Part shown: piece after piece, positions 7,096 to 11,450 of the stretch
Numbering within the stretch: the first letter of the stretch is position 1
How the letters are laid out: every line of letters starts with the position of its first letter
NCBI GenBank assembly: GCA_002413705.1
Contig: DHXN01000013.1
Coordinates: 1,015 to 12,464, forward strand
From: Candidatus Nomurabacteria bacterium UBA5155
GTDB taxonomy: Bacteria > Patescibacteriota > Minisyncoccia > Phycocordibacterales > UBA9973
Length of the DNA: 11,450 bases
Direction of reading: 5' to 3'
Made by a program: the position numbers and the translations under genes
The notes under the pieces: generated by a model
The model's input: only the letters and a program-made list of their open reading frames with translations
Told to the model about the DNA's origin: nothing
Databases searched by the model: none

Positions 7096-7356
7096 TTATG
7101 CTTTGATAATTTTTAGTGCTGCTTTGTGCTTTTCAGGACTAGTCTTTTCAAGCATTTTCACGTGACCGCGTCGATCTGCAACCATTTTGATAAGGCCGCG
7201 ACGAGAGTGATTGTCCTTCTTGTGAGTCTTCAAGTGGTCTGCAAGGAATTCAATACGCTGAGTCAGCATAGCTACCTGCACTGTTTCTGAGCCGGTATCA
7301 GTACCATGTTCTTGGTGCTTCTTGATAATTGACTGTTTTTTCTTGGTCGTTAACAT
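7096..7356 (-). CDS. rpsO: 30S ribosomal protein S15
   Basis: S15 is a primary binder of the central domain of 16S rRNA and helps form an intersubunit bridge. The 86-residue product has the conserved core HGTDTGSETVQVAMLTQRIEFL and, further on, HLKTHKKDNHSRRGLIKMVADRR, the family fingerprint. The length is normal (about 85-90). In-frame ATGs also occur at 7365 and 7368 and a much longer open frame continues upstream. I chose 7356 (MLTTKKKQ) because an extended -10, TGT-TATGAT, ends exactly 7 nt before it and because S15 homologues begin about there; the other two ATGs overlap that -10. A strong terminator follows immediately, so rpsO is monocistronic; the pnp often found next to it is absent here. 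Divergent from the recombinase gene. Confidence 0.97.
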   Translation of the reverse strand: MLTTKKKQSIIKKHQEHGTDTGSETVQVAMLTQRIEFLADHLKTHKKDNHSRRGLIKMVADRRGHVKMLEKTSPEKHKAALKIIKA

Positions 7357-7372
7357 AGTGGACATCATAACA
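7357..7372 (-). promoter_or_regulatory. Extended -10 promoter of rpsO, leaderless type
   Basis: The minus strand reads TGT-TATGAT-GTCCACT-ATG, with the -10 at 7364-7369 and 7 nt to the start. A leaderless message would leave little room for the 5' leader through which S15 autoregulates in E. coli. Confidence 0.5.
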
Positions 7373-7407
7373 CATAGGTGTAGAAAAAGCAAGTAGGCAC
7401 GAACCAA

Positions 7408-7447
7408 TGAACAAAGGTCGCAAAATACTATATAATTATAGTCATAT
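7408..7447 (+). promoter_or_regulatory. Promoter of the tyrosine recombinase gene
   Basis: TGAACA (7408-7413), 17-nt spacer, consensus TATAAT (7431-7436), then 11 nt to the ATG at 7448. Predicted 5' leader is only about 4-5 nt and no Shine-Dalgarno motif is present. It lies in the 91-bp divergent gap with rpsO. Confidence 0.6.
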
Positions 7448-8365
7448 ATGGATCTTACTTCTGCCAAAATACAATTTCTCGAATATATCGAAATTGAAAA
7501 AGGTCGCAGCCCTCTCACCAGTCGCAATTATGACCACTATATACAACAGTTTATTGAGCAAATGAACATTACAACATTTGCAGATATTACCGAATCTGCC
7601 ATTCGTCAGTTTCGCATCAAGCTCAATCGTGCTCCCGGTATGAAAACGAAAGGCCAAAACACCGGCACAATGAAGAAAGCGACCCAGAACTACTATATGA
7701 TCGCTTTGCGCTCGTTCTTGAAGTATTTAAGAAAAATAAATATCCAATGTGTCAGTCCTGATGTCATCGAGCTCGCAAAGGTCGGTGCACGTGATCTTGA
7801 TCTTATTTCCACCGATGAGCTGCATCGTTTATTGAAAGCGCCTGATACTACAAGAGACAGATCTTCAATCAAGCCATTGCGAGATAAAGCATTACTTGAA
7901 TTATTTTTCTCTACGGGGCTTCGTTTGGCAGAACTCTGCTCACTTAATCGTGATCTTGATCTGACCAGAGATGAATTCTCTATTCGCGGTAAGGGTGAAA
8001 AGGTTCGCGTGGTGTTTCTGTCTGAAGAAGCAAAAGACGCAATTAGGAATTATTTAAAAGCGCGTAAGGATATGGAAGAAGCGATGTTTGTTAATATTGC
8101 GCGTAATAATATTGGAGGACGACTCACTCCTCGATCTATCGAACGAATCGTTCGCGAATATGCTATTAAAGCGGGTATTTCAAAAAAGGTCACGCCACAC
8201 GTATTGCGTCACTCATTCGCAACCGATCTTTTATCAAACGGTGCTGATATTCGCAGTGTACAAATGATGCTTGGTCATGCTAATATCGCCACCACACAGG
8301 TATATACCCACATCACTGATAAACAATTGCGCGAAGTGCATAAGAAATTCCATAGTAAAAGATAA
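7448..8365 (+). CDS. XerC/XerD-type tyrosine recombinase
   Basis: Site-specific recombinase expected to resolve chromosome dimers at a dif site. The 305-residue length fits Xer. The N-terminal SAM-like core-binding domain spans about 1-110, with a 10-15 residue insertion (PGMKTKGQNTGTMKKAT) where many Xer proteins are shorter. The catalytic domain has the full set: R159 in STGLRLAEL, K182 in GKGEKVR, H251 and R254 in HVLRHSFAT, H277 in LGHANI, and nucleophile Y286 in TTQVYTH. The C-terminus ends a short helix later, as in Xer rather than phage integrases. No excisionase or phage gene is nearby. Only one Xer is visible, so XerC versus XerD or a single-recombinase system cannot be decided. An 11-bp match to the XerD arm of dif lies 105 bp after its stop. 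Confidence 0.93.
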   Translation: MDLTSAKIQFLEYIEIEKGRSPLTSRNYDHYIQQFIEQMNITTFADITESAIRQFRIKLNRAPGMKTKGQNTGTMKKATQNYYMIALRSFLKYLRKINIQCVSPDVIELAKVGARDLDLISTDELHRLLKAPDTTRDRSSIKPLRDKALLELFFSTGLRLAELCSLNRDLDLTRDEFSIRGKGEKVRVVFLSEEAKDAIRNYLKARKDMEEAMFVNIARNNIGGRLTPRSIERIVREYAIKAGISKKVTPHVLRHSFATDLLSNGADIRSVQMMLGHANIATTQVYTHITDKQLREVHKKFHSKR

Positions 8366-8382
8366 TCATATAGTTTATCCAC

Positions 8383-8410
8383 TTGTGTTAGTTATAGATA
8401 AGTTTATACT
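8383..8410 (+). promoter_or_regulatory. Sigma-70-like promoter in the gene-free region
   Basis: TTGTGT (8383-8388), 16-nt spacer, TATACT (8405-8410). A transcript would start near 8417 and reach the terminator at 8611-8644 without meeting an ORF. Confidence 0.4.
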
Positions 8411-8610
8411 TGTAGCAAGAGATCTTTGTTAATTACATATCGCACAAGCATGGCTTAACAGCTCTCTTACATTTAACATAACTATTCGATCGAATCCGAT
8501 CAACACACACTGTTTAATATATTTAAACAAACCACGTGTATAAATAACCCAGATGTTCTTTACACATACAATCTAAATAAAAAATCTCAAAGAACCCCCC
8601 CCTCTATATA

Positions 8611-8644
8611 AAAACGTCTTTTAATAAAAAGGCGTTTTCTTTTT
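8611..8644 (+). terminator. Intrinsic terminator upstream of xth
   Basis: Arms AAAACGTCTTTT (8611-8622) and AAAAGGCGTTTT (8627-8638) form a 12-bp stem with one G-U pair and an AATA loop, followed by CTTTTT. It ends where the xth -10 element begins, insulating xth from upstream transcription. The minus strand also has a short T-run after the stem. Confidence 0.8.
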
Positions 8645-8659
8645 GCTATACTGCAGTGT
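8644..8659 (+). promoter_or_regulatory. Extended -10 promoter of xth, leaderless type
   Basis: TGC-TATACT-GCAGTGT-ATG: the -10 (8647-8652) ends 7 nt before the ATG and sits directly behind a terminator. No transcript from upstream is likely to supply a leader, so this is the clearest leaderless case in the window. Confidence 0.65.
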
Positions 8660-9430
8660 ATGAAAATAATCTCTTGGAATACCAATGGTTTGCGGGCGAC
8701 CTACAAGCAAGGTCACTTTGATCCTCTTTTCACGCAATACAACCCCGATATCCTTTGTTTACAAGAAACTAAAGCCACACTCGAACAGCTTCCCGAGACT
8801 GTACGAGAAGTGTTTGGATACGATGCATTTTTTTCATGGCCGACAGTAAAGAAAGGCTACAGCGGCGTCGCTATGTATAGTAAGAAAAAACCTCTAAATG
8901 TTACTTTCGGTATTGGATTGGCAGGGCTGGACGATGAGGGCCGTGTGATCACCGCTGAATATGAACATTTCTATGTGATTACAGGGTATTACCCCAATGG
9001 TGGCGGCGGTCCAGAGCGATTGGACTACAAACTGCGTTTCTATGATCAATTTTTGAACTACATTGAAGGTTTAAAGAAAAAGAAGCCCGTGATTTTTTGT
9101 GGCGATATAAACACTGCCCATCACGAGATTGATCTTGCTCGCCCAAAAGAAAATGCCATGAATACGGGGTTTCTGCCGATCGAGCGCGCCTGGATGGATA
9201 CACTGGTAGATAAAGGCTGGATTGATGCGTTTCGACTACTGTATCCTGATAAAAAAGATGTCTATACCTACTGGGATCAAAAAACTGCTTCACGTGAAAG
9301 AAATGTTGGTTGGCGCATTGATTATTTCTTTGTTTCACAGGATTTAAAAGAAAAAGTGACTGAATTTACTACACTGAAAGACTACTACGGCAGCGATCAC
9401 TGCCCTATTGTCTTGGATATAGAACTTTAA
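8660..9430 (+). CDS. xth: Exodeoxyribonuclease III (AP endonuclease, Xth family)
   Basis: Base-excision repair enzyme that cuts 5' of abasic sites and degrades DNA 3'-5'. The 256-residue protein covers the whole endonuclease/exonuclease/phosphatase fold. Key residues: N7 in SWNTNGLR, E36 in LQETK, Y110/Y111 in GYYPNGG, D149 and N151 in GDINTAH, the loop ERNVGWRIDYFFVS with D221, and D246/H247 in GSDHCP. All are intact. The WxVGWRIDY-type segment is typical of the ExoIII/ExoA class. The start is fixed by the conserved N-terminus and the -10 seven nt upstream. It is followed by a strong bidirectional terminator and so is monocistronic. The coding sequence contains a 14/16 match to parS at 9286-9301 and a TGTTTCAC half-site at 9331-9338. 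Confidence 0.96.
   Translation: MKIISWNTNGLRATYKQGHFDPLFTQYNPDILCLQETKATLEQLPETVREVFGYDAFFSWPTVKKGYSGVAMYSKKKPLNVTFGIGLAGLDDEGRVITAEYEHFYVITGYYPNGGGGPERLDYKLRFYDQFLNYIEGLKKKKPVIFCGDINTAHHEIDLARPKENAMNTGFLPIERAWMDTLVDKGWIDAFRLLYPDKKDVYTYWDQKTASRERNVGWRIDYFFVSQDLKEKVTEFTTLKDYYGSDHCPIVLDIEL
9286..9301. other. parS-like ParB-binding site in xth (14/16)
   Basis: TGCTTCACGTGAAAGA matches the parS consensus TGTTTCACGTGAAACA at 14 of 16 positions, with a perfect central TTCACGTGAA. A half-site TGTTTCAC follows at 9331-9338. Location inside a coding gene is common for parS. Confidence 0.65.
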
Positions 9431-9444
9431 TTCCCCAAGAAAAA

Positions 9445-9486
9445 GAAAATACCGCGATCAAACAATTGTTTGATCGCGGTATTTTT
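9445..9486. terminator. Bidirectional terminator between xth and the small ORF
   Basis: Positions 9446-9485 are a perfect 40-bp inverted repeat centred on AATT; the arm is AAAATACCGCGATCAAACAA. The plus strand ends in ATTTTT, 15 nt after the xth stop. The minus strand ends in ATTTTCTTTTT, 12 nt after the small-ORF stop. It therefore serves both converging genes. Confidence 0.93.
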
Positions 9487-9497
9487 ACAGGTAATCG

Positions 9498-9650
9498 CTA
9501 TCGATACGCTCTTTGCACGGCAGTTTTCTTTCCGCGATAGGTTTTGATCGTTCTTTGACCTTTCCCTTTTACATCTCCTGTGATAATCTCTTTTTCTAAA
9601 GAGGTTCCTGAAAATTGTGATTTAATTTGTTGACTGTGTAAAATAATCAT
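9498..9650 (-). CDS. Small basic 50-residue protein, unknown
   Basis: An overlooked reading frame starting MIILHSQQIKSQFSG and ending KKTAVQRAYR; I do not recognise it. The C-terminal half is Lys/Arg/Gly-rich (DVKGKGQRTIKTYRGKK), with no cysteine or tryptophan, as might suit a nucleic-acid- or ribosome-associated peptide, though that is inference only. Support: an intact 51-codon frame in a gap otherwise empty, orientation toward a shared bidirectional terminator 12 nt past the stop, and a leaderless-style start with TACATA about 4 nt before the ATG (weaker spacing than the other genes). It lies 71 bp downstream of the cca stop on the same strand, so it could be read through from cca. Confidence 0.5.
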   Translation of the reverse strand: MIILHSQQIKSQFSGTSLEKEIITGDVKGKGQRTIKTYRGKKTAVQRAYR

Positions 9651-9705
9651 ATCTTATGTAGTTTTAGTTTCCCTTAGCGTACAAGAATTTTTACTCCTTT
9701 GCAAT

Positions 9706-9721
9706 AGTTACATGTGAAACA
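9706..9721. other. parS-like site after cca (13/16)
   Basis: On the minus strand TGTTTCACATGTAACT matches parS at 13 of 16 positions. Fifteen of its bases (9707-9721) recur identically at 11139-11153. It ends one base before the cca stop codon. Confidence 0.5.
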
Positions 9722-11188
9722 CTACTTCACCTTGTGTTTCTTTCGAAGTTCTCCTACCTGAGCATCGTTTACATCCTCTTTCTTCTCTTTTCCCTTTTCT
9801 CCCAAAGCTTTTAAAGCTTTATCTTCCAACTCATTTAAATCTAATACTCTTTCATGAAGCTGTTCAACGGTGTTTAACTGAGGAGTATCGAGTACTTCTT
9901 CCAATAAAGCGTGTAACAACCAACCCATGCGTGGTCCTGGTTTCATGTGTAACGTTCCCATAAGATATTGCCCGTCAATTGCCAGCTGTCCTACTGAGAT
10001 AGGGTCTCGCAGTGCTTCATCGATCATTGCATGGTATTTTCTTAATCTATAAGGTGCTTCTGCCTTTTTCATCCCGACACGATCACATTCTCGCACCTCC
10101 ATCAGCTCCCAAATATGCTCAGGTTTCACCTTTTGGATAATACGGCGCACGGCAGAAAGTGTTATTTGCTCAGTATCTGAGAAAAACATATGATTTCTGA
10201 CCAGTGAAACAACCAAATCAATTGTTTCACGTGAAAATTTCAATCGCTCGAGGATCTTCTTTGTCATCCGAGCCCCCACTACTTCATGCCCAAAGAATGT
10301 ATATTTGTCTTTATTTCGGTCATATCGACGAGTTGCTGGCTTTCCAATATCATGAAACAGTGCGGTGAGACGAATTTCCAATGAAAAGTTCTTATCAGCC
10401 GAATGCTGCAAAGCGTGTAATAAATGATTGTATACATCATATATATGAGCACCCTTTTGTTCACATCCGATTCCCTCTTCAAACTCTGGAGCTATGAAGT
10501 GTAACAACCCTGCTTTCTGTAACATATCAATACCGACTGCCGGATTATCAGAAAGTATTATTTTGATGAGTTCATCTCTAATACGTTCATTGGATATATT
10601 CTGTAAAAGTGGGGCATTTGCTGATAAAGCCCCTAGTGTTTCGCTAGCTATAGCAAAATTAAGGGTTGTGGAAAAACGAATGGCACGCATCATGCGCAAA
10701 GCATCCTCTTGAAAGCGAATATTTGCATCAAGGACACATCGTATAATTTTGTCCTTTATATCGGACTGTCCTTTATAATTATCAACAATCTCTCCGTTTG
10801 CAGGATTATATGCTAAAGCATTGATAGTAAAATCACGTCGTTCAAGATCTTTTTCTAGACTTGTTTCATATGTAACAGTATCTGGTCGACGATTATCAGC
10901 GTAATTACCTTCTGAACGGTATGTTGTAACCTGTACTTCCTCTTTTGGAATATTCACAATAGTGACTGTACCAAAAGTATTTTCATATATGGTCTTATAT
11001 TCTGAAAATGAAGACTGAATCTGTTCAGGATGAGCATTTGTAGTGATATCCCAGTCTTTTGGAACCTTCCCTAGTAACATATCACGCACAGAACCACCTA
11101 CTAAGTAGGCCTCATATCCATTATTTTGAAGTGTTTCGGTTACATGTGAAACAAATGTGGGTAAATTCTTGTTGTTTATTGTAGTCAT
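9722..11188 (-). CDS. cca: CCA-adding tRNA nucleotidyltransferase with HD domain
   Basis: Adds or repairs the 3' CCA of tRNAs. A class II (bacterial) polymerase-beta-like head carries LVGGSVRD (29-36), the catalytic DWD (45-47), RRPDTV, the nucleotide-binding RRDFTINALAY (117-127) and RFQEDALRMMRAIRF (158-172). The template motif EDxxR lies within this last stretch. An HD phosphohydrolase-like domain follows with H279-D280 in LFHDIGKPATRR, H301 and H333. The C-terminal tail (about 455-488) is highly charged and lysine-rich. At 488 residues it resembles HD-containing CCA enzymes. Both tRNA genes beside it lack an encoded CCA, which makes this enzyme necessary. The ATG at 11188 is 16 nt past the tRNA-Arg 3' end on the same strand, with TATATA ending 7 nt before it. 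A parS-like site lies near its 5' end and another within it. Strict CCA versus A- or CC-adding specificity cannot be read from sequence. Confidence 0.95.
   Translation of the reverse strand: MTTINNKNLPTFVSHVTETLQNNGYEAYLVGGSVRDMLLGKVPKDWDITTNAHPEQIQSSFSEYKTIYENTFGTVTIVNIPKEEVQVTTYRSEGNYADNRRPDTVTYETSLEKDLERRDFTINALAYNPANGEIVDNYKGQSDIKDKIIRCVLDANIRFQEDALRMMRAIRFSTTLNFAIASETLGALSANAPLLQNISNERIRDELIKIILSDNPAVGIDMLQKAGLLHFIAPEFEEGIGCEQKGAHIYDVYNHLLHALQHSADKNFSLEIRLTALFHDIGKPATRRYDRNKDKYTFFGHEVVGARMTKKILERLKFSRETIDLVVSLVRNHMFFSDTEQITLSAVRRIIQKVKPEHIWELMEVRECDRVGMKKAEAPYRLRKYHAMIDEALRDPISVGQLAIDGQYLMGTLHMKPGPRMGWLLHALLEEVLDTPQLNTVEQLHERVLDLNELEDKALKALGEKGKEKKEDVNDAQVGELRKKHKVK
10204..10238. other. 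parS-like site (14/16) plus half-site inside cca
   Basis: TGTTTCACGTGAAAAT (10223-10238) matches parS at 14 of 16, with the first 14 bases perfect. A divergent half-site GTGAAACA lies at 10204-10211. Best-conserved site in the window. Confidence 0.68.
11138..11153. other. parS-like site at the cca 5' end (13/16)
   Basis: On the minus strand TGTTTCACATGTAACC, 13 of 16 to parS, in codons for VSHVT near the cca N-terminus. Shares 15 identical bases with the site at 9706-9721. Confidence 0.5.
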
Positions 11189-11201
11189 TAGACTTTATAT
11201 A
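11189..11201 (-). promoter_or_regulatory. Possible -10 element for cca
   Basis: TATATA (11196-11201, minus strand) ends 7 nt before the cca ATG, in the short trailer of tRNA-Arg. Cotranscription with the tRNA is an alternative. Confidence 0.4.
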
Positions 11202-11204
11202 TTG

Positions 11205-11276
11205 TGCACCTATCAGGACTCGAACCTGAAACGACGGTTCCGAAGACCGTTGTGATATCCATTTCACCATAGGTGC
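11205..11276 (-). tRNA. tRNA-Arg (anticodon UCG)
   Basis: A 72-nt cloverleaf: acceptor GCACCTA/TAGGTGC with discriminator A; D-arm GTGA/TCAC; anticodon stem ACGGT/ACCGT with loop CTTCGGA, anticodon TCG (complement at 11241-11243) for CGA and possibly other CGN codons; a 4-nt variable loop; T-arm TCAGG-TTCGAGT-CCTGA. All stems pair. The 3' CCA is not encoded (next bases CAAT). Confidence 0.95.
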
Positions 11277-11330
11277 GCTTGTAATAACACATAAACTATA
11301 ACATTTAGTACTAAATACGCAAAAAAGTGA

Positions 11331-11358
11331 TTGCAAAAACAACAAAAACAGATATACT
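11331..11358 (+). promoter_or_regulatory. Promoter of tRNA-Gly
   Basis: TTGCAA (11331-11336), 16-nt spacer, TATACT (11353-11358), ending 9 nt before the mature tRNA 5' end. The predicted start is within 2-3 nt of the tRNA, so the primary transcript has almost no 5' leader. Confidence 0.7.
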
Positions 11359-11367
11359 ATTTCTACT

Positions 11368-11438
11368 GCGGTTATGGTTTAGTGGTAGAACACCTCGTTG
11401 CCAACGAGGAGACCAGGGTTCGATTCCCTGTAGCCGCA
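11368..11438 (+). tRNA. tRNA-Gly (anticodon GCC)
   Basis: A 71-nt cloverleaf: acceptor GCGGTTA/TAGCCGC (one G-U pair) with discriminator A; D-loop AGTGGTAG; anticodon stem CCTCG/CGAGG with loop TTGCCAA, anticodon GCC at 11400-11402, reading GGC/GGU; T-arm CAGGG-TTCGATT-CCCTG. The 3' CCA is not encoded (next bases CAAA). Confidence 0.96.
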
Positions 11439-11450
11439 CAAATATAAAAA

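Larger units (their letters stand above)
8366..8659. other. Gene-free AT-rich region (candidate origin, recombination or small-RNA locus)
   Basis: No plausible reading frame is present. Contents, left to right: DnaA-box-like TTATCCACT (8375-8383); a promoter at 8383-8410; ATTTAACATAA (8471-8481), the complement of the E. coli XerD arm; the palindrome ATTCGATCGAAT (8484-8495); the AT-rich inverted repeat TGTTTAATATATTTAAACA (8511-8529); TTATACACG on the minus strand (8535-8543); CTTTACACA (8558-8566); a 7-bp inverted repeat GTTCTTT/AAAGAAC (8555-8561/8589-8595); a run of eight C (8595-8602); a terminator; and the xth -10. What it does is unresolved. Confidence 0.6.

Noticed and set aside
7155..7170. 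TTTTCACGTGACC in rpsO as a parS site
   Set aside because: The core matches but overall only about 10 of 16 positions agree, and it lies in constrained coding sequence.
7357..7527. Upstream extension of the rpsO frame to a 143-residue protein
   Set aside because: S15 homologues start near MLTTKKK, the extension overlaps the divergent recombinase gene and its promoter, and a -10 lies 7 nt before the chosen ATG.
7448..8365. Tyrosine recombinase as a phage or genomic-island integrase
   Set aside because: Size and C-terminus fit housekeeping Xer, no phage or island genes surround it, and the tRNAs nearby are intact without an attachment duplication.
9707..11153. 15-bp identical repeats flanking cca as ends of a mobile element
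   Set aside because: They coincide with parS-like half-sites, cca is an ordinary housekeeping gene, and no transposase or target duplication is present.

Overview
This window looks like a piece of a small, moderately AT-rich bacterial chromosome, most likely from the Candidate Phyla Radiation (Patescibacteria, Parcubacteria-like). That placement is inferred from the mix of compact housekeeping genes, a single-TM lineage-type hypothetical protein, short intergenic gaps, a TraR/DksA-like protein with an altered zinc finger, and the absence of Shine-Dalgarno sequences. TGA is used as a stop (comM), so the code is standard and not the Gracilibacteria-type recoded one. No mobile element, prophage or CRISPR array is visible.

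Layout. 1-2294 (minus strand): a UvrD/PcrA-type helicase followed by the 5' part of ksgA/rsmA, which runs off the left edge. 2523-3662 (plus): a secreted LysM-LysM-M23 peptidase whose end overlaps the end of comM by 9 bp. 3654-7356 (minus): comM, a TraR/DksA-like protein, a single-pass membrane protein, a NYN-domain nuclease and rpsO. 7448-8365 (plus): a XerC/D-type tyrosine recombinase. 8366-8659: a gene-free 294-bp AT-rich stretch with a promoter, DnaA-box-like 9-mers, a XerD-arm-like 11-mer and a terminator. 8660-9430 (plus): exonuclease III. 9498-9650 (minus): an overlooked 50-codon basic small ORF. 9722-11188 (minus): cca, just downstream of tRNA-Arg(UCG). 11368-11438 (plus): tRNA-Gly(GCC). 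Both tRNA genes lack an encoded CCA, so they depend on the neighbouring cca product.

Two genome-scale signals stand out. First, nearly every gene has a -10-like hexamer (often TGN-extended) ending 6-8 nt before its ATG and no Shine-Dalgarno motif. Transcripts would then start at or next to the start codon, so leaderless translation appears to be the rule here. Second, the right end (9286-11153) carries four sites close to the ParB site parS (TGTTTCACGTGAAACA), two at 14/16 and two at 13/16, plus two extra TGTTTCAC half-sites. I saw no TGTTTCAC in the first 9.2 kb. This looks like a chromosomal centromere cluster and suggests the window is near the replication origin; 8366-8659 is a tentative oriC candidate.

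By theme, the window holds DNA maintenance and recombination genes (PcrA, ComM, Xer, Xth), translation genes (KsgA, S15, Cca, two tRNAs), one cell-wall enzyme, and three less defined proteins (TraR/DksA-like, NYN, membrane protein).
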